A model generated the notes under the pieces. It saw only the letters and a program-made list of their open reading frames with translations, did no database searches and was not told the DNA's origin. Shown piece after piece: positions 1 to 4,736 of a stretch of 6,419 nt of DNA (positions within the stretch are counted from its first letter, which is position 1; each line of letters begins with the position of its first letter). Source of the stretch: Nitrospirae bacterium SPGG5 (GTDB taxonomy: Bacteria; Nitrospirota; Nitrospiria; Nitrospirales; UBA8639); contig LXTH01000235.1 of the NCBI GenBank assembly GCA_001643555.1, positions 1 to 6,419 of the forward strand, in the 5' to 3' direction. The translations under genes were made by a program, and so were the position numbers.

Positions 1-1
1 C

Positions 2-190
2 TTGGATCTCGACGTCGAAAAGATGATTGCCATGGTGATCATTAACCGGTGTAAGGGATGTGAGTTGTGCATGGTGGTGCGTGATGCGGCCAAACACGAA
101 GCCATTACCATGGTGGCTGTCAACGCCGATGGAACATTAACGAGTTCGGCTGGGGAGGCCGCTGAGTTAGGGCAAGCCTATTCAAATTAA
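2..190 (+). CDS. C-terminal fragment of an unidentified protein with a CxxCxxC motif
   Basis: The open frame enters from the left edge and ends with TAA at 188-190, so 62 codons are visible and the true start is probably outside the window. No ribosome binding site can be judged for the TTG at position 2. The stretch NRCKGCELCMVV places three cysteines (codons at 50, 59 and 68) in the C-x2-C-x2-C pattern of a bacterial 4Fe-4S ferredoxin, and CKGCELC is the wording often seen in delta subunits of 2-oxoacid:ferredoxin oxidoreductases. The fourth cysteine expected three residues later is an arginine (CGT at 80-82, one transition away from TGT), and the usual following proline is absent. There is no second cluster motif. 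It could be a degenerate ferredoxin domain, a site holding a different metal, or an unrelated protein. A terminator follows directly, so this is the last gene of its transcript. Confidence 0.5.
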   Translation: MDLDVEKMIAMVIINRCKGCELCMVVRDAAKHEAITMVAVNADGTLTSSAGEAAELGQAYSN

Positions 191-203
191 AGAGTAGATG
201 ATA

Positions 204-252
204 AATAAAGCCCCATGACATTGGTTTAAGTGGAATGTCGTGGGGCTTTATT
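204..252. terminator. Strong hairpin terminator after the first gene
   Basis: The arms 204-222 and 234-252 pair over 19 positions with a single G-T wobble (216/240), around an 11-nt loop. The GC core is GCCCC/GGGGC and the outer stem is AATAAA/TTTATT, so the stem itself supplies an A-rich side and a T-rich side. It begins 14 bases after the stop codon at 190. The symmetric composition would allow termination in either direction, but the only gene clearly served is the upstream + strand one. Confidence 0.8.
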
Positions 253-281
253 ATGTCAAAAAGGGCACTGCTCAGGTATTT

Positions 282-393
282 AGGCTGAAGACTGAAGGCT
301 ATCACTTATCACGTAACCCTCGGAGTAAGTCATTTTAGACCTTCTCGGGTTTGGCTAAAAGCCTTCGGCCTTCAGTCTATCCACCTGGGTTAC
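282..393. repeat. REP-like spacer with interleaved inverted repeats
   Basis: AGACTGAAGGC (289-299) recurs as its perfect reverse complement at 368-378, and GTAACCC (313-319) recurs inverted as GGGTTAC at 387-393. Because the order is A-B-A'-B', the two pairs cannot form one nested hairpin. Shorter variants of the GAAGGC motif lie at 282-290 and 361-372, giving the look of a REP-type intergenic repeat. TTTTAG/CTAAAA (333-338/355-360) could form an inner stem. The stretch 253-427 has no convincing gene. Whether the repeat recurs elsewhere in the genome cannot be seen here. Confidence 0.4.
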
Positions 394-439
394 TGAAAAA
401 GAACAAAGACCAATTGATCTTTCACATGTGAGACATTAT

Positions 440-703
440 ATGAGCCAAGATCTTCGAGAGTTGATGGATAGAATCCGCGATCAGATGACTCAATTTCATG
501 AAAAGTTAGAAAGTCGAGCCCAAGAAATTGAACTCACGGGCGGAGACCATGATGTGGCGAAAAAATTAACCATGGGCGCTGATGCGATGAAAGACAGCGG
601 CAATATCTATGTGTCCTGGGCCCGCCATTATGTCGCGCTGTCAGAGGGTGGAGCTGCGGAGGCCGAGGAAGGGGAAGAGGATTCTGACGATTTTCAGTTT
701 TAA
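440..703 (+). CDS. Small acidic hypothetical protein
   Basis: The gene encodes 87 residues if started at ATG 440; an in-frame GTG at 428 would add four residues (MRHY). ATG 440 has a weak GTGAGA purine stretch 6 bases upstream and is preferred. I do not recognise the family. Residues 1-30 are a charged, amphipathic helix (repeated D/E/K/R with regular hydrophobics, QDLRELMDRIRDQM), and a second predicted helix runs through the middle (VAKKLTMGADAMKDSGNIYVSWARHYVAL). The last about 17 residues are very acidic (EAEEGEEDSDD) and end in the aromatic DFQF. There is no signal peptide, membrane segment or cysteine. The codon pattern and smooth composition look coding. It stands alone between a repeat-rich spacer and a palindromic element, with no operon partner. 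A perfect 10-bp palindrome, TCACATGTGA (422-431), lies just upstream and might be a regulator site or coincidence. Confidence 0.65.
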   Translation: MSQDLRELMDRIRDQMTQFHEKLESRAQEIELTGGDHDVAKKLTMGADAMKDSGNIYVSWARHYVALSEGGAAEAEEGEEDSDDFQF

Positions 704-741
704 TAAACCTGATAAACTCTTTTTATGAAAAATGCTGACTT

Positions 742-922
742 AGGACCTGAGAGAAAATAACCTGGACGTCTCGCATCCCATCTTCGGGCCACCTTTGAAC
801 GGGCCTCAATCGAAACACCCTCAACATAGCTGTGCCAGGCCTCGGGTGTTTCTCAATCGTTCCGTCCAAATCCGACCCAAATCTTGACGCGATATTGTCC
901 AAGTTATTTTCTCTCAGGTCCT
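742..922. repeat. 181-bp imperfect palindrome, MITE-like or long-hairpin element
   Basis: Two 79-nt arms (742-820 and 844-922) are imperfect reverse complements around a 23-nt loop (821-843). The outer 26 bases match at 25 positions (742-767 against 897-922; the mismatch is 762/902). The innermost 9 bases, GAAACACCC and GGGTGTTTC, match perfectly (812-820, 844-852). Between them are further matching blocks (771-777/886-892 and the region around 783-801). TTA flanks the GGACC...GGTCC core on both sides (740-742, 922-924), compatible with a 3-bp target duplication. A run of eight T (928-935) follows, so as RNA the element would be a long hairpin with a U tract. No transposase is encoded. The - strand frame running through it looks like a by-product of the palindrome. 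Confidence 0.65.
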
Positions 923-939
923 TAGCGTTTTTTTTGGTA

Positions 940-968
940 TTGATCAAAAGAACTCGCCAGTATATGAT
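940..968 (+). promoter_or_regulatory. Promoter for the tRNA-Asn gene
   Basis: TTGATC (940-945) and TATGAT (963-968) are separated by 17 bases, close to the sigma70 consensus in both boxes and ideal in spacing. Transcription would start near 975, giving a leader of about 48 nt before the mature tRNA 5' end at 1023. No other gene lies downstream on this strand before the terminator at 1365-1397. Confidence 0.55.
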
Positions 969-1022
969 TCGAATGGCTAGCATTTAACCGCAATACACCG
1001 ACTCCTTTTTTCACAGTTGTGT

Positions 1023-1359
1023 TCCTCGGTAGCTCAGTTGGTAGAGCGGTCGGCTGTAGCAGGGAACTGCAGCTTCCACAGGAAACTGTGGTCGAAAAAT
1101 CGGGTGAATTCAGGGAAGCCTTCCCCGCGTTCGTGACGAACTCGGAATGGGAACCCTGAGCGAAGCCTGCCGAAGGGTCTCGTGTAGGCAGGAACGTGCA
1201 GAGACTAGAGGCTGAGGAACCCAACCAATAAGGCCTCACAAGCGCCCGACACCCTCCCCTGATTGTTCAGGCGGGTGATGAGATAGTCCGAGCCCGGTAG
1301 AAATGCTGGGGGTACTCGTAACCGACTGGTCGCAAGTTCGAGTCTTGCCCGAGGAGCCA
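1023..1359 (+). tRNA. tRNA-Asn(GUU) gene interrupted by a group I intron
   Basis: The exons are 1023-1057 (35 nt) and 1319-1359 (41 nt), and joined they give a 76-nt tRNA. The acceptor stem is TCCTCGG (1023-1029) with CCGAGGA (1349-1355), then discriminator G1356 and an encoded CCA. The D arm is GCTC/GAGC (1032-1035/1044-1047). The anticodon stem GTCGG (1049-1053) pairs with CCGAC (1322-1326). The T arm GCAAG/CTTGC carries the loop TTCGAGT (1337-1343). With the junction after T1057 the anticodon loop is the normal 7 nt, CTGTTAA, with anticodon GTT. The T1-A72 pair and G73 also agree with bacterial tRNA-Asn. Cutting one base differently gives a GTA (Tyr) anticodon but only a 6-nt loop, so Tyr is rejected. 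Splicing is required to make a functional tRNA. Confidence 0.9.
1058..1318 (+). ncRNA. Group I self-splicing intron (IC3-like) in tRNA-Asn
   Basis: The 261-nt insert lies between anticodon bases U35 and U36. P1 pairs 1053-1059 with 1067-1073 and places the expected U-G wobble (U1057-G1069) exactly at the 5' splice site; the intron ends in G1318 (omega G). P2 is CCACAG/CTGTGG (1076-1081/1086-1091) capped by GAAA. P4 is CAGGG/CCCTG (1111-1115/1154-1158). P5 extends to a GTTCG/CGAAC hairpin (1129-1141). P6 is CCTGCC/GGCAGG (1166-1171/1187-1192). P7, the guanosine site, is GACTA/TAGTC (1203-1207/1284-1288). P8 begins ACCC/GGGT (1219-1222/1273-1276) and P9 is 1293-1299/1304-1310 with a GAAA loop. 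P3 is less clear, around 1100-1105/1210-1215. The core strings AATTCAGGGAA and GTGCAGAGACTAGA match what I remember of cyanobacterial tRNA-Leu and Azoarcus tRNA-Ile introns. There is no homing endonuclease ORF. Confidence 0.92.
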
Positions 1360-1364
1360 ATTTA

Positions 1365-1397
1365 AAAAGGCCATGAGATAATTTCTCATGGCCTTTT
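1365..1397. terminator. Bidirectional terminator between tRNA-Asn and fdx
   Basis: A perfect 14-bp stem (1365-1378 with 1384-1397) encloses a 5-nt loop. On the + strand a T-rich tract (1394-1402) follows the stem, starting only 6 bases after the tRNA CCA end. On the - strand the mirror tract TTTTTAAATT follows, so it can also end the fdx transcript, whose stop is at 1436. It serves both convergent genes. Confidence 0.85.
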
Positions 1398-1435
1398 ATT
1401 TTTGTAGGGAGAAACTGTCTGCGGACCAAAGGATT

Positions 1436-1852
1436 TCAGTGACCTTCTTTTACCAAATTTTTATTCCACTCTGGAACTTCCACAACAAGGTTTTTGGTTC
1501 CATCCGGAATGCACTGGCAAGCCAATCGAGATTGCAGCGTGAGGGAGGGAGCTTCGTCCAATTGGTCTAACTCGTCATCTGTGGCTTCGTTACAGGTCTC
1601 CAGTCCTTCCTTTACAATAACGTGACAGGTTGAACAAGCGCATACCCCTCCGCACGCATGTTCCACATCCAGACCTGCTGCTCCCATGGCAATATCCAGA
1701 ATGCTCCCAGGTTGGCCGGTTGGGCCATAGGGAATTTTACTTGGATCAACCTCGACTACCACATTTTCTCCTGGTGTTTTGATCGTGACCGTGAATGATT
1801 GTGTCGCGGCTTTTGCTTCAATTTGCTCTATATAAGGATTGCTCCCACCCAT
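1436..1852 (-). CDS. fdx: ISC-type [2Fe-2S] ferredoxin
   Basis: This 138-residue protein supplies electrons for cluster assembly on IscU. It contains HACGGVCACSTCHVIV, the C-x5-C-x2-C signature of adrenodoxin-type ISC ferredoxins, with ligands Cys67, Cys73 and Cys76 and the fourth, Cys112, in SRLACQC. Cys71 matches the extra cysteine seen in E. coli Fdx (CEKSCACTTC); Cys87 and Cys114 are additional. The acidic partner-binding helix TDDELDQLDEA (91-101) is present. The start is taken at ATG 1852-1850 because AAGGAG lies 6 to 7 bases upstream on the - strand; the open frame continues to 1915 but the extra 21 codons are AT-rich and have no such site. The N-terminus is about 20 residues longer than in E. 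coli Fdx. The gene is divergent from iscR instead of closing the isc operon, which still places it in the same regulatory neighbourhood. Confidence 0.93.
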   Translation of the reverse strand: MGGSNPYIEQIEAKAATQSFTVTIKTPGENVVVEVDPSKIPYGPTGQPGSILDIAMGAAGLDVEHACGGVCACSTCHVIVKEGLETCNEATDDELDQLDEAPSLTLQSRLACQCIPDGTKNLVVEVPEWNKNLVKEGH

Positions 1853-1920
1853 CTTGTTCTCCTTGTGTCGTATGATAAACTTATGCTTATTTATAAATTT
1901 TATGTTACTTTTCAATACAT

Positions 1921-1940
1921 TGTGTTAAGTTGTGTTAAGT
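1921..1940. repeat. Exact tandem duplication of a 10-mer
   Basis: TGTGTTAAGT occurs twice back to back in the fdx-iscR spacer, about 70 bases upstream of the fdx start. Ten-bp periodicity puts both copies on the same face of the helix, which would suit a regulator bound as a direct repeat upstream of fdx, but nothing else supports that. No clear -35/-10 pair for fdx was found in the AT-rich stretch 1880-1920. Confidence 0.6.
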
Positions 1941-1963
1941 TTCTGAAATCGACGACTGATATT

Positions 1964-1988
1964 ATCTCCGACTAAATTACTCTTGACT
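1964..1988 (+). promoter_or_regulatory. Putative IscR type-1-like operator overlapping the -35 box
   Basis: Compared with the E. coli type-1 IscR consensus (ATASYYGACTRWWWYAGTCRRSTAT, from memory), 18 of 25 positions agree. The left half, CCGACTAAATTA (1968-1979), is an almost exact match; the right half is weak. It covers the -35 hexamer at 1983-1988, where bound IscR would block polymerase. This fits the known negative autoregulation of isc operons by [2Fe-2S]-IscR, but is an inference from pattern only. Confidence 0.45.
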
Positions 1989-2012
1989 AGACGAGAATGT
2001 CAATGGTAGTAT
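1983..2012 (+). promoter_or_regulatory. Promoter of the isc operon
   Basis: TTGACT (1983-1988) and TAGTAT (2007-2012) are separated by 18 bases. Transcription would start near 2019, leaving a leader of about 60 nt before the iscR GTG at 2078. This is the only good promoter-like pair in the spacer on the + strand. Confidence 0.6.
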
Positions 2013-2013
2013 T

Positions 2014-2038
2014 TGTTCCGATGGTTTTGGTCGGAGAC
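2014..2038 (+). promoter_or_regulatory. Second candidate IscR-type dyad around the transcription start
   Basis: TCCGA (2017-2021) and TCGGA (2031-2035) form a dyad with a 9-base T-rich centre, the same spacing as in a type-1 IscR box. About 15 of 25 consensus positions agree, so it is weaker than the upstream box. The GTCGGAG half (2030-2036) is also the inverse of CTCCGAC (1966-1972) in the first box, so the two sites share half-site sequence. Confidence 0.3.
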
Positions 2039-2077
2039 TTTATCAATCTGTGATTGGAATGAAGCGAAGAGGTTCCT

Positions 2078-2557
2078 GTGCTGAAGTTCTCTAAAAAGGC
2101 AGATTACGCGTTATTGGCCCTCCAATATATGGCCTCGGTTCATGGCAGTGGGGAGCTACAACCGCGTGTGGTGAATACCAAGGAAATTGCGGAAGAGCAT
2201 TTCATGCCAGTTGAGCTGCTCGCGAAAGTTCTGCAAACCTTGGCACGGCATCAAATCATTGAAAGTCACCATAATGGGCCCAAGGGTGGGTATGTGTTAG
2301 GCCGAGAGCCCAAAGACATTTCCGTCGCCCAAGTATTAGAGGCCATCGAAGGGCCCTTGGGCATAACAGATTGTTACCACGAAAAAGATCAGTCGTGGTG
2401 TGACCAATTGGAACGTTGTAATATCCGAACACCATTGCTTAAAATTCAAGACAGCATTTATAAATTGCTTAACAGCATGTCGATTGAGGACATGCTGATG
2501 AATGAATCGCCTTTAATCATCGTCGAATCTTTAAAGCTAGAAGGAGTGCACTCATGA
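2078..2557 (+). CDS. iscR: Rrf2-family Fe-S regulator IscR
   Basis: The 159-residue protein starts [15 protein letters not shown] and has the winged helix-turn-helix of Rrf2 regulators: [23 protein letters not shown] (33-55) as helix-turn-helix and [10 protein letters not shown] (67-76) as wing. A cysteine cluster follows at Cys99, Cys108 and Cys114. In E. coli IscR the [2Fe-2S] ligands are C92, C98, C104 and H107; here the first spacing is x8 instead of x5 and the residue aligned with H107 is Arg117, with His101 a possible replacement ligand. The GTG start at 2078 is preceded by GAAGAGG at 5-base spacing. The first gene of the isc operon and the nearby IscR-like boxes support the IscR name over other Rrf2 members (NsrR, RirA, CymR). 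It overlaps iscS by ATGA (2554-2557), indicating translational coupling. It probably represses the operon when its cluster is loaded. Confidence 0.9.
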   Translation: MLKFSKKADYALLALQYMASVHGSGELQPRVVNTKEIAEEHFMPVELLAKVLQTLARHQIIESHHNGPKGGYVLGREPKDISVAQVLEAIEGPLGITDCYHEKDQSWCDQLERCNIRTPLLKIQDSIYKLLNSMSIEDMLMNESPLIIVESLKLEGVHS

Positions 2558-3768
2558 AGTTACCCATTTATATGGACAACCATTCGACCACGCCCTGCGA
2601 TCCTCGCGTGGTGGAGGCGATGCTCCCGTATTTCACCGAAAAGTTTGGCAATTCAGCGAGTCGCAACCATTCGTTTGGTTGGGAGGCTGAAGAAGGGGTA
2701 GACACCGCACGAAAGCAAATTGCCAAACTGATCAATGCGGATTCCAAGGAAATTGTCTTTACCAGTGGTGCGACGGAATCCAATAACTTGGCGTTGAAAG
2801 GTGTGGCGGAGATGTATCGCGTAAAAGGTGATCACATCATCACGAGCTCGACGGAACATCGCGCGGTGATCGACCCGGCCAAATCGCTCGAGAAGAAAGG
2901 TGTCAAGGTCACCTATCTTTCGGTGGATAAGACCGGCACGGTGAATCCTGATGATGTGCGCAATGCCATCACGGATAAAACCATTTTGATTTCGATCATG
3001 TTAGCGAATAACGAAATTGGCACCATCAATCCCATTAACGAAATTGGCAAGATTGCAAAAGAAAAAGGCGTGCTGTTCCACTGTGATGCGACTCAAGGCG
3101 TCGGAAAAATCCCGGTTAATGTCCAAGAGCTAGGCGTGGATCTGATGTCTTTTTCGGCGCATAAGATTTATGGGCCGAAAGGCATTGGCGCATTATACGT
3201 TCGGCGTAGGGCCCCTCGAGTCCGCTTGGCGCCGATGCTGGATGGTGGTGGTCATGAACGGGGCATGCGGTCAGGGACACTTCCGGTTCCATCGATTGTT
3301 GGTTTTGGGAAAGCCGCGGAGTTGTGCGAACAAGAAATGGCAACAGAGTCCGTTCGAATGATGGCTCTGCGCGATCGACTGAAGGCCGGCATTATGGGGG
3401 CGATGGAAGAAGTCTATCTGAATGGGCATCCTACCGAACGGCTGCCCGGGAATTTGAATATTAGTTTTGCCTACGTCGAAGGCGAGGCGTTGCTGATGGG
3501 GGTGAAGGAAATTGCCCTTTCTTCTGGCTCGGCGTGTACTTCTGCGACACTCGAACCGTCTTATGTGCTTCGGGCGCTTGGCGTGGGTTCGGATTTAGCG
3601 CATTCGTCCATTCGGTTTGGGATCGGACGATTTACCACAGAGGAAGAAGTGGACTATACGATTGATCGGATGCTTAAGGCTGTGAATCATTTGCGAGAGA
3701 TGTCGCCATTGTATGAAATGGCCAAAGAAGGGATCGATCTCAGTACAGTCGAATGGGCGGCTCACTGA
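2554..3768 (+). CDS. iscS: Cysteine desulfurase IscS
   Basis: This PLP enzyme converts L-cysteine to alanine and carries the released sulfur as a persulfide to IscU and other acceptors. At 404 residues it has the same length as E. coli Isc[19 protein letters not shown] contains the PLP lysine, Lys204. GATESNN (72-78), His102, and DATQGVGK (178-185, Asp178 and Gln181) form the rest of the cofactor pocket. [21 protein letters not shown] carries the mobile catalytic Cys328, the same number as in E. coli, in the group I (IscS/NifS) form and not the SufS form. [15 protein letters not shown] (231-245) is also strictly IscS-like. The start ATG overlaps the iscR stop and has AAGGAG (2541-2546) 7 bases upstream. 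The C-terminal tail after about residue 375, which binds IscU, is retained. A 68-bp AT-rich spacer separates it from iscU. Cytoplasmic. Confidence 0.97.
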   Translation: MKLPIYMDNHSTTPCDPRVVEAMLPYFTEKFGNSASRNHSFGWEAEEGVDTARKQIAKLINADSKEIVFTSGATESNNLALKGVAEMYRVKGDHIITSSTEHRAVIDPAKSLEKKGVKVTYLSVDKTGTVNPDDVRNAITDKTILISIMLANNEIGTINPINEIGKIAKEKGVLFHCDATQGVGKIPVNVQELGVDLMSFSAHKIYGPKGIGALYVRRRAPRVRLAPMLDGGGHERGMRSGTLPVPSIVGFGKAAELCEQEMATESVRMMALRDRLKAGIMGAMEEVYLNGHPTERLPGNLNISFAYVEGEALLMGVKEIALSSGSACTSATLEPSYVLRALGVGSDLAHSSIRFGIGRFTTEEEVDYTIDRMLKAVNHLREMSPLYEMAKEGIDLSTVEWAAH

Positions 3769-3836
3769 ATTAGAGAAACAGGAAATATAGCCAATCGTGT
3801 TTTGCATAATTGTAAAAATCTAAGGAGGGTAGAATC

Positions 3837-4256
3837 ATGGCATACAGTGAAAAGGTGATTGACCATTACAACAATCCTCGCAATATGGGGAGCTTTAAAA
3901 AGGACGAGGATGGTGTAGGGACAGGCATTGTTGGTGCTCCCGAGTGCGGCGATGTGATGAAGCTTCAAATTAAAGTCGAAAATGACACCATCGTTGATGC
4001 TAAGTTTAAAACCTTTGGATGCGGGTCAGCCATTGCCAGCTCAAGTTTGGCGACAGAGTGGTTAAAAGGCAAAACCGTAGAGGAAGCCGGGCAGATTAAA
4101 AATACGGAAATTGTGGAAGAACTCAATCTTCCCCCAGTGAAAATTCACTGTTCAGTGTTAGCGGAAGATGCGATTAAAGGTGCATTGAATGATTATAAGA
4201 AGAAAGCGGAGATGAAGTTACAACAAGAAGAAACGGTTGCCTCAACTAGTTCCTAA
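3837..4256 (+). CDS. iscU: Fe-S cluster scaffold IscU
   Basis: Clusters are built on this 139-residue scaffold from IscS-derived sulfur, Fdx electrons and iron. The ligands are present: Cys37 in PECGDVM with Asp39, Cys62 in FGCGSAIASSS, and His104-Cys105 in HCSVLAEDAI. LPPVK (98-102) is the sequence recognised by the HscA chaperone, matching the presence of hscB and hscA downstream; this marks it as IscU and not SufU or the NifU N-domain. It has a short, poorly ordered tail (EMKLQQEETVASTSS) about 10 residues longer than in E. coli. A very strong ribosome binding site, AGGAGG (3823-3828), lies 8 bases from the ATG, fitting the need for more scaffold than enzyme. No promoter is evident in the spacer after iscS. 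Confidence 0.96.
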   Translation: MAYSEKVIDHYNNPRNMGSFKKDEDGVGTGIVGAPECGDVMKLQIKVENDTIVDAKFKTFGCGSAIASSSLATEWLKGKTVEEAGQIKNTEIVEELNLPPVKIHCSVLAEDAIKGALNDYKKKAEMKLQQEETVASTSS

Positions 4257-4287
4257 ATTGGTGAAGTTGGATTAAGGGAGAAGGAAT

Positions 4288-4641
4288 ATGGAGACGACAC
4301 AAACGACGGAAACCCCCCTGGTGACCTTGACGGATGCCGCGGTTGAAGAAGTGAAGCGGTTGATGGATGTGCAAGATCTCACCGAAGGTGGTCTTCGCTT
4401 GGGCGTCAAAGGTGGTGGATGTTCCGGTCTCAGTTACACAGTTAACTTTGATGACAAGATTAGTGAATTTGATACGATTTGCGAAAAGGATGGTGTGAAA
4501 ATCATCGTGGATGCAAAAAGCGCTATTTATCTTGAAGGCATGCAACTCGATTATCAAAAGGATCTCGTGAGTGGGGGATTCCAATTTAGTAATCCCAATG
4601 CCACCAAAACCTGTGGATGTGGAGAATCCTTCTCCGCGTAA
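4288..4641 (+). CDS. iscA: A-type Fe-S carrier IscA
   Basis: A 117-residue member of the HesB/IscA family, which accepts clusters or iron and passes them to apoproteins, particularly [4Fe-4S] targets. The three conserved cysteines are Cys45 in GGGCSGLSY and Cys109/Cys111 in the C-terminal CGCG. The fold markers LTDAAVEEVKRLM and GGLRLGVKGGGC are typical. The N-terminus has about eight extra Thr/Glu residues before the conserved start. Position between iscU and hscB identifies it as IscA; by sequence alone ErpA or SufA could be considered. AGGGAG (4275-4280) is 7 bases from ATG 4288, and the gap to iscU is 31 bp. Confidence 0.92.
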   Translation: METTQTTETPLVTLTDAAVEEVKRLMDVQDLTEGGLRLGVKGGGCSGLSYTVNFDDKISEFDTICEKDGVKIIVDAKSAIYLEGMQLDYQKDLVSGGFQFSNPNATKTCGCGESFSA

Positions 4642-4667
4642 GGGCAGCACCCACGTATAGTGGGAAA

Positions 4668-4736
4668 ATGAAAATGATTCGAATTGGCGGGCATGGTGCA
4701 GTTGAACCATGCCCGTTGTGCGAGTGCCGACGATGA
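4668..4736 (+). CDS. Possible 22-residue leader or small protein with CPLCEC motif
   Basis: ATG 4668 opens a 22-codon frame (MKMIRIGGHGAVEP then CPLCECRR) ending in TGA 4734-4736, so its stop overlaps the hscB ATG at 4733 as ATGA. A GGGA (4662-4665) is just upstream but very close to the ATG. All three cysteines (codons 4710, 4719, 4725) fall in the last eight residues. The frame contains a 10-bp hairpin. It may be a coupling or leader peptide for hscB, a tiny metal-binding protein, or simply chance; the overlap is the main support. Nothing is known to me of a homologue. Confidence 0.3.
   Translation: MKMIRIGGHGAVEPCPLCECRR
4688..4715 (+). other. Perfect 10-bp hairpin between iscA and hscB
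   Basis: CGGGCATGGT (4688-4697) and ACCATGCCCG (4706-4715) pair perfectly around an 8-nt loop. There is no U tract afterwards (GTTGTGCG follows), so it is not a standard terminator. It could stabilise the upstream iscRSUA message, act as partial attenuator, or hide the ATG at 4709, which lies in the right arm and is a less likely start for hscB. Confidence 0.6.

Noticed and set aside
723..983. 86-codon - strand frame over the palindromic element
   Set aside because: It is explained by the inverted arms, reaches into the tRNA promoter, and has no ribosome binding site or recognisable domain.
1151..1180. Dispersed-repeat look of CCCTGAGCGAAGCC with GAAGGG inside the intron
   Set aside because: The same bases form P4 and P6 of the group I core and match other IC3 introns, so no separate repeat is needed.
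1058..1318. Homing endonuclease gene inside the intron
   Set aside because: The intron is only 261 nt, fully used by core helices, and has no + strand open frame of useful length.
1023..1359. tRNA-Tyr(GTA) reading of the split tRNA
   Set aside because: It leaves a 6-nt anticodon loop, does not place the P1 U-G pair at the splice site with a terminal intron G, and bacterial tRNA-Tyr normally has a long variable arm, absent here.
922..1429. Two - strand open frames across the tRNA and intron (922-1239 and 1205-1429)
   Set aside because: They are antisense to structured RNA, include the typical translations of reversed tRNA sequence (such as ARLELATSRL), and lack ribosome binding sites.
3769..3836. 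Internal promoter between iscS and iscU
   Set aside because: The 68-bp spacer is AT-rich but offers no -35/-10 pair of proper spacing; only the strong AGGAGG before iscU is clear.
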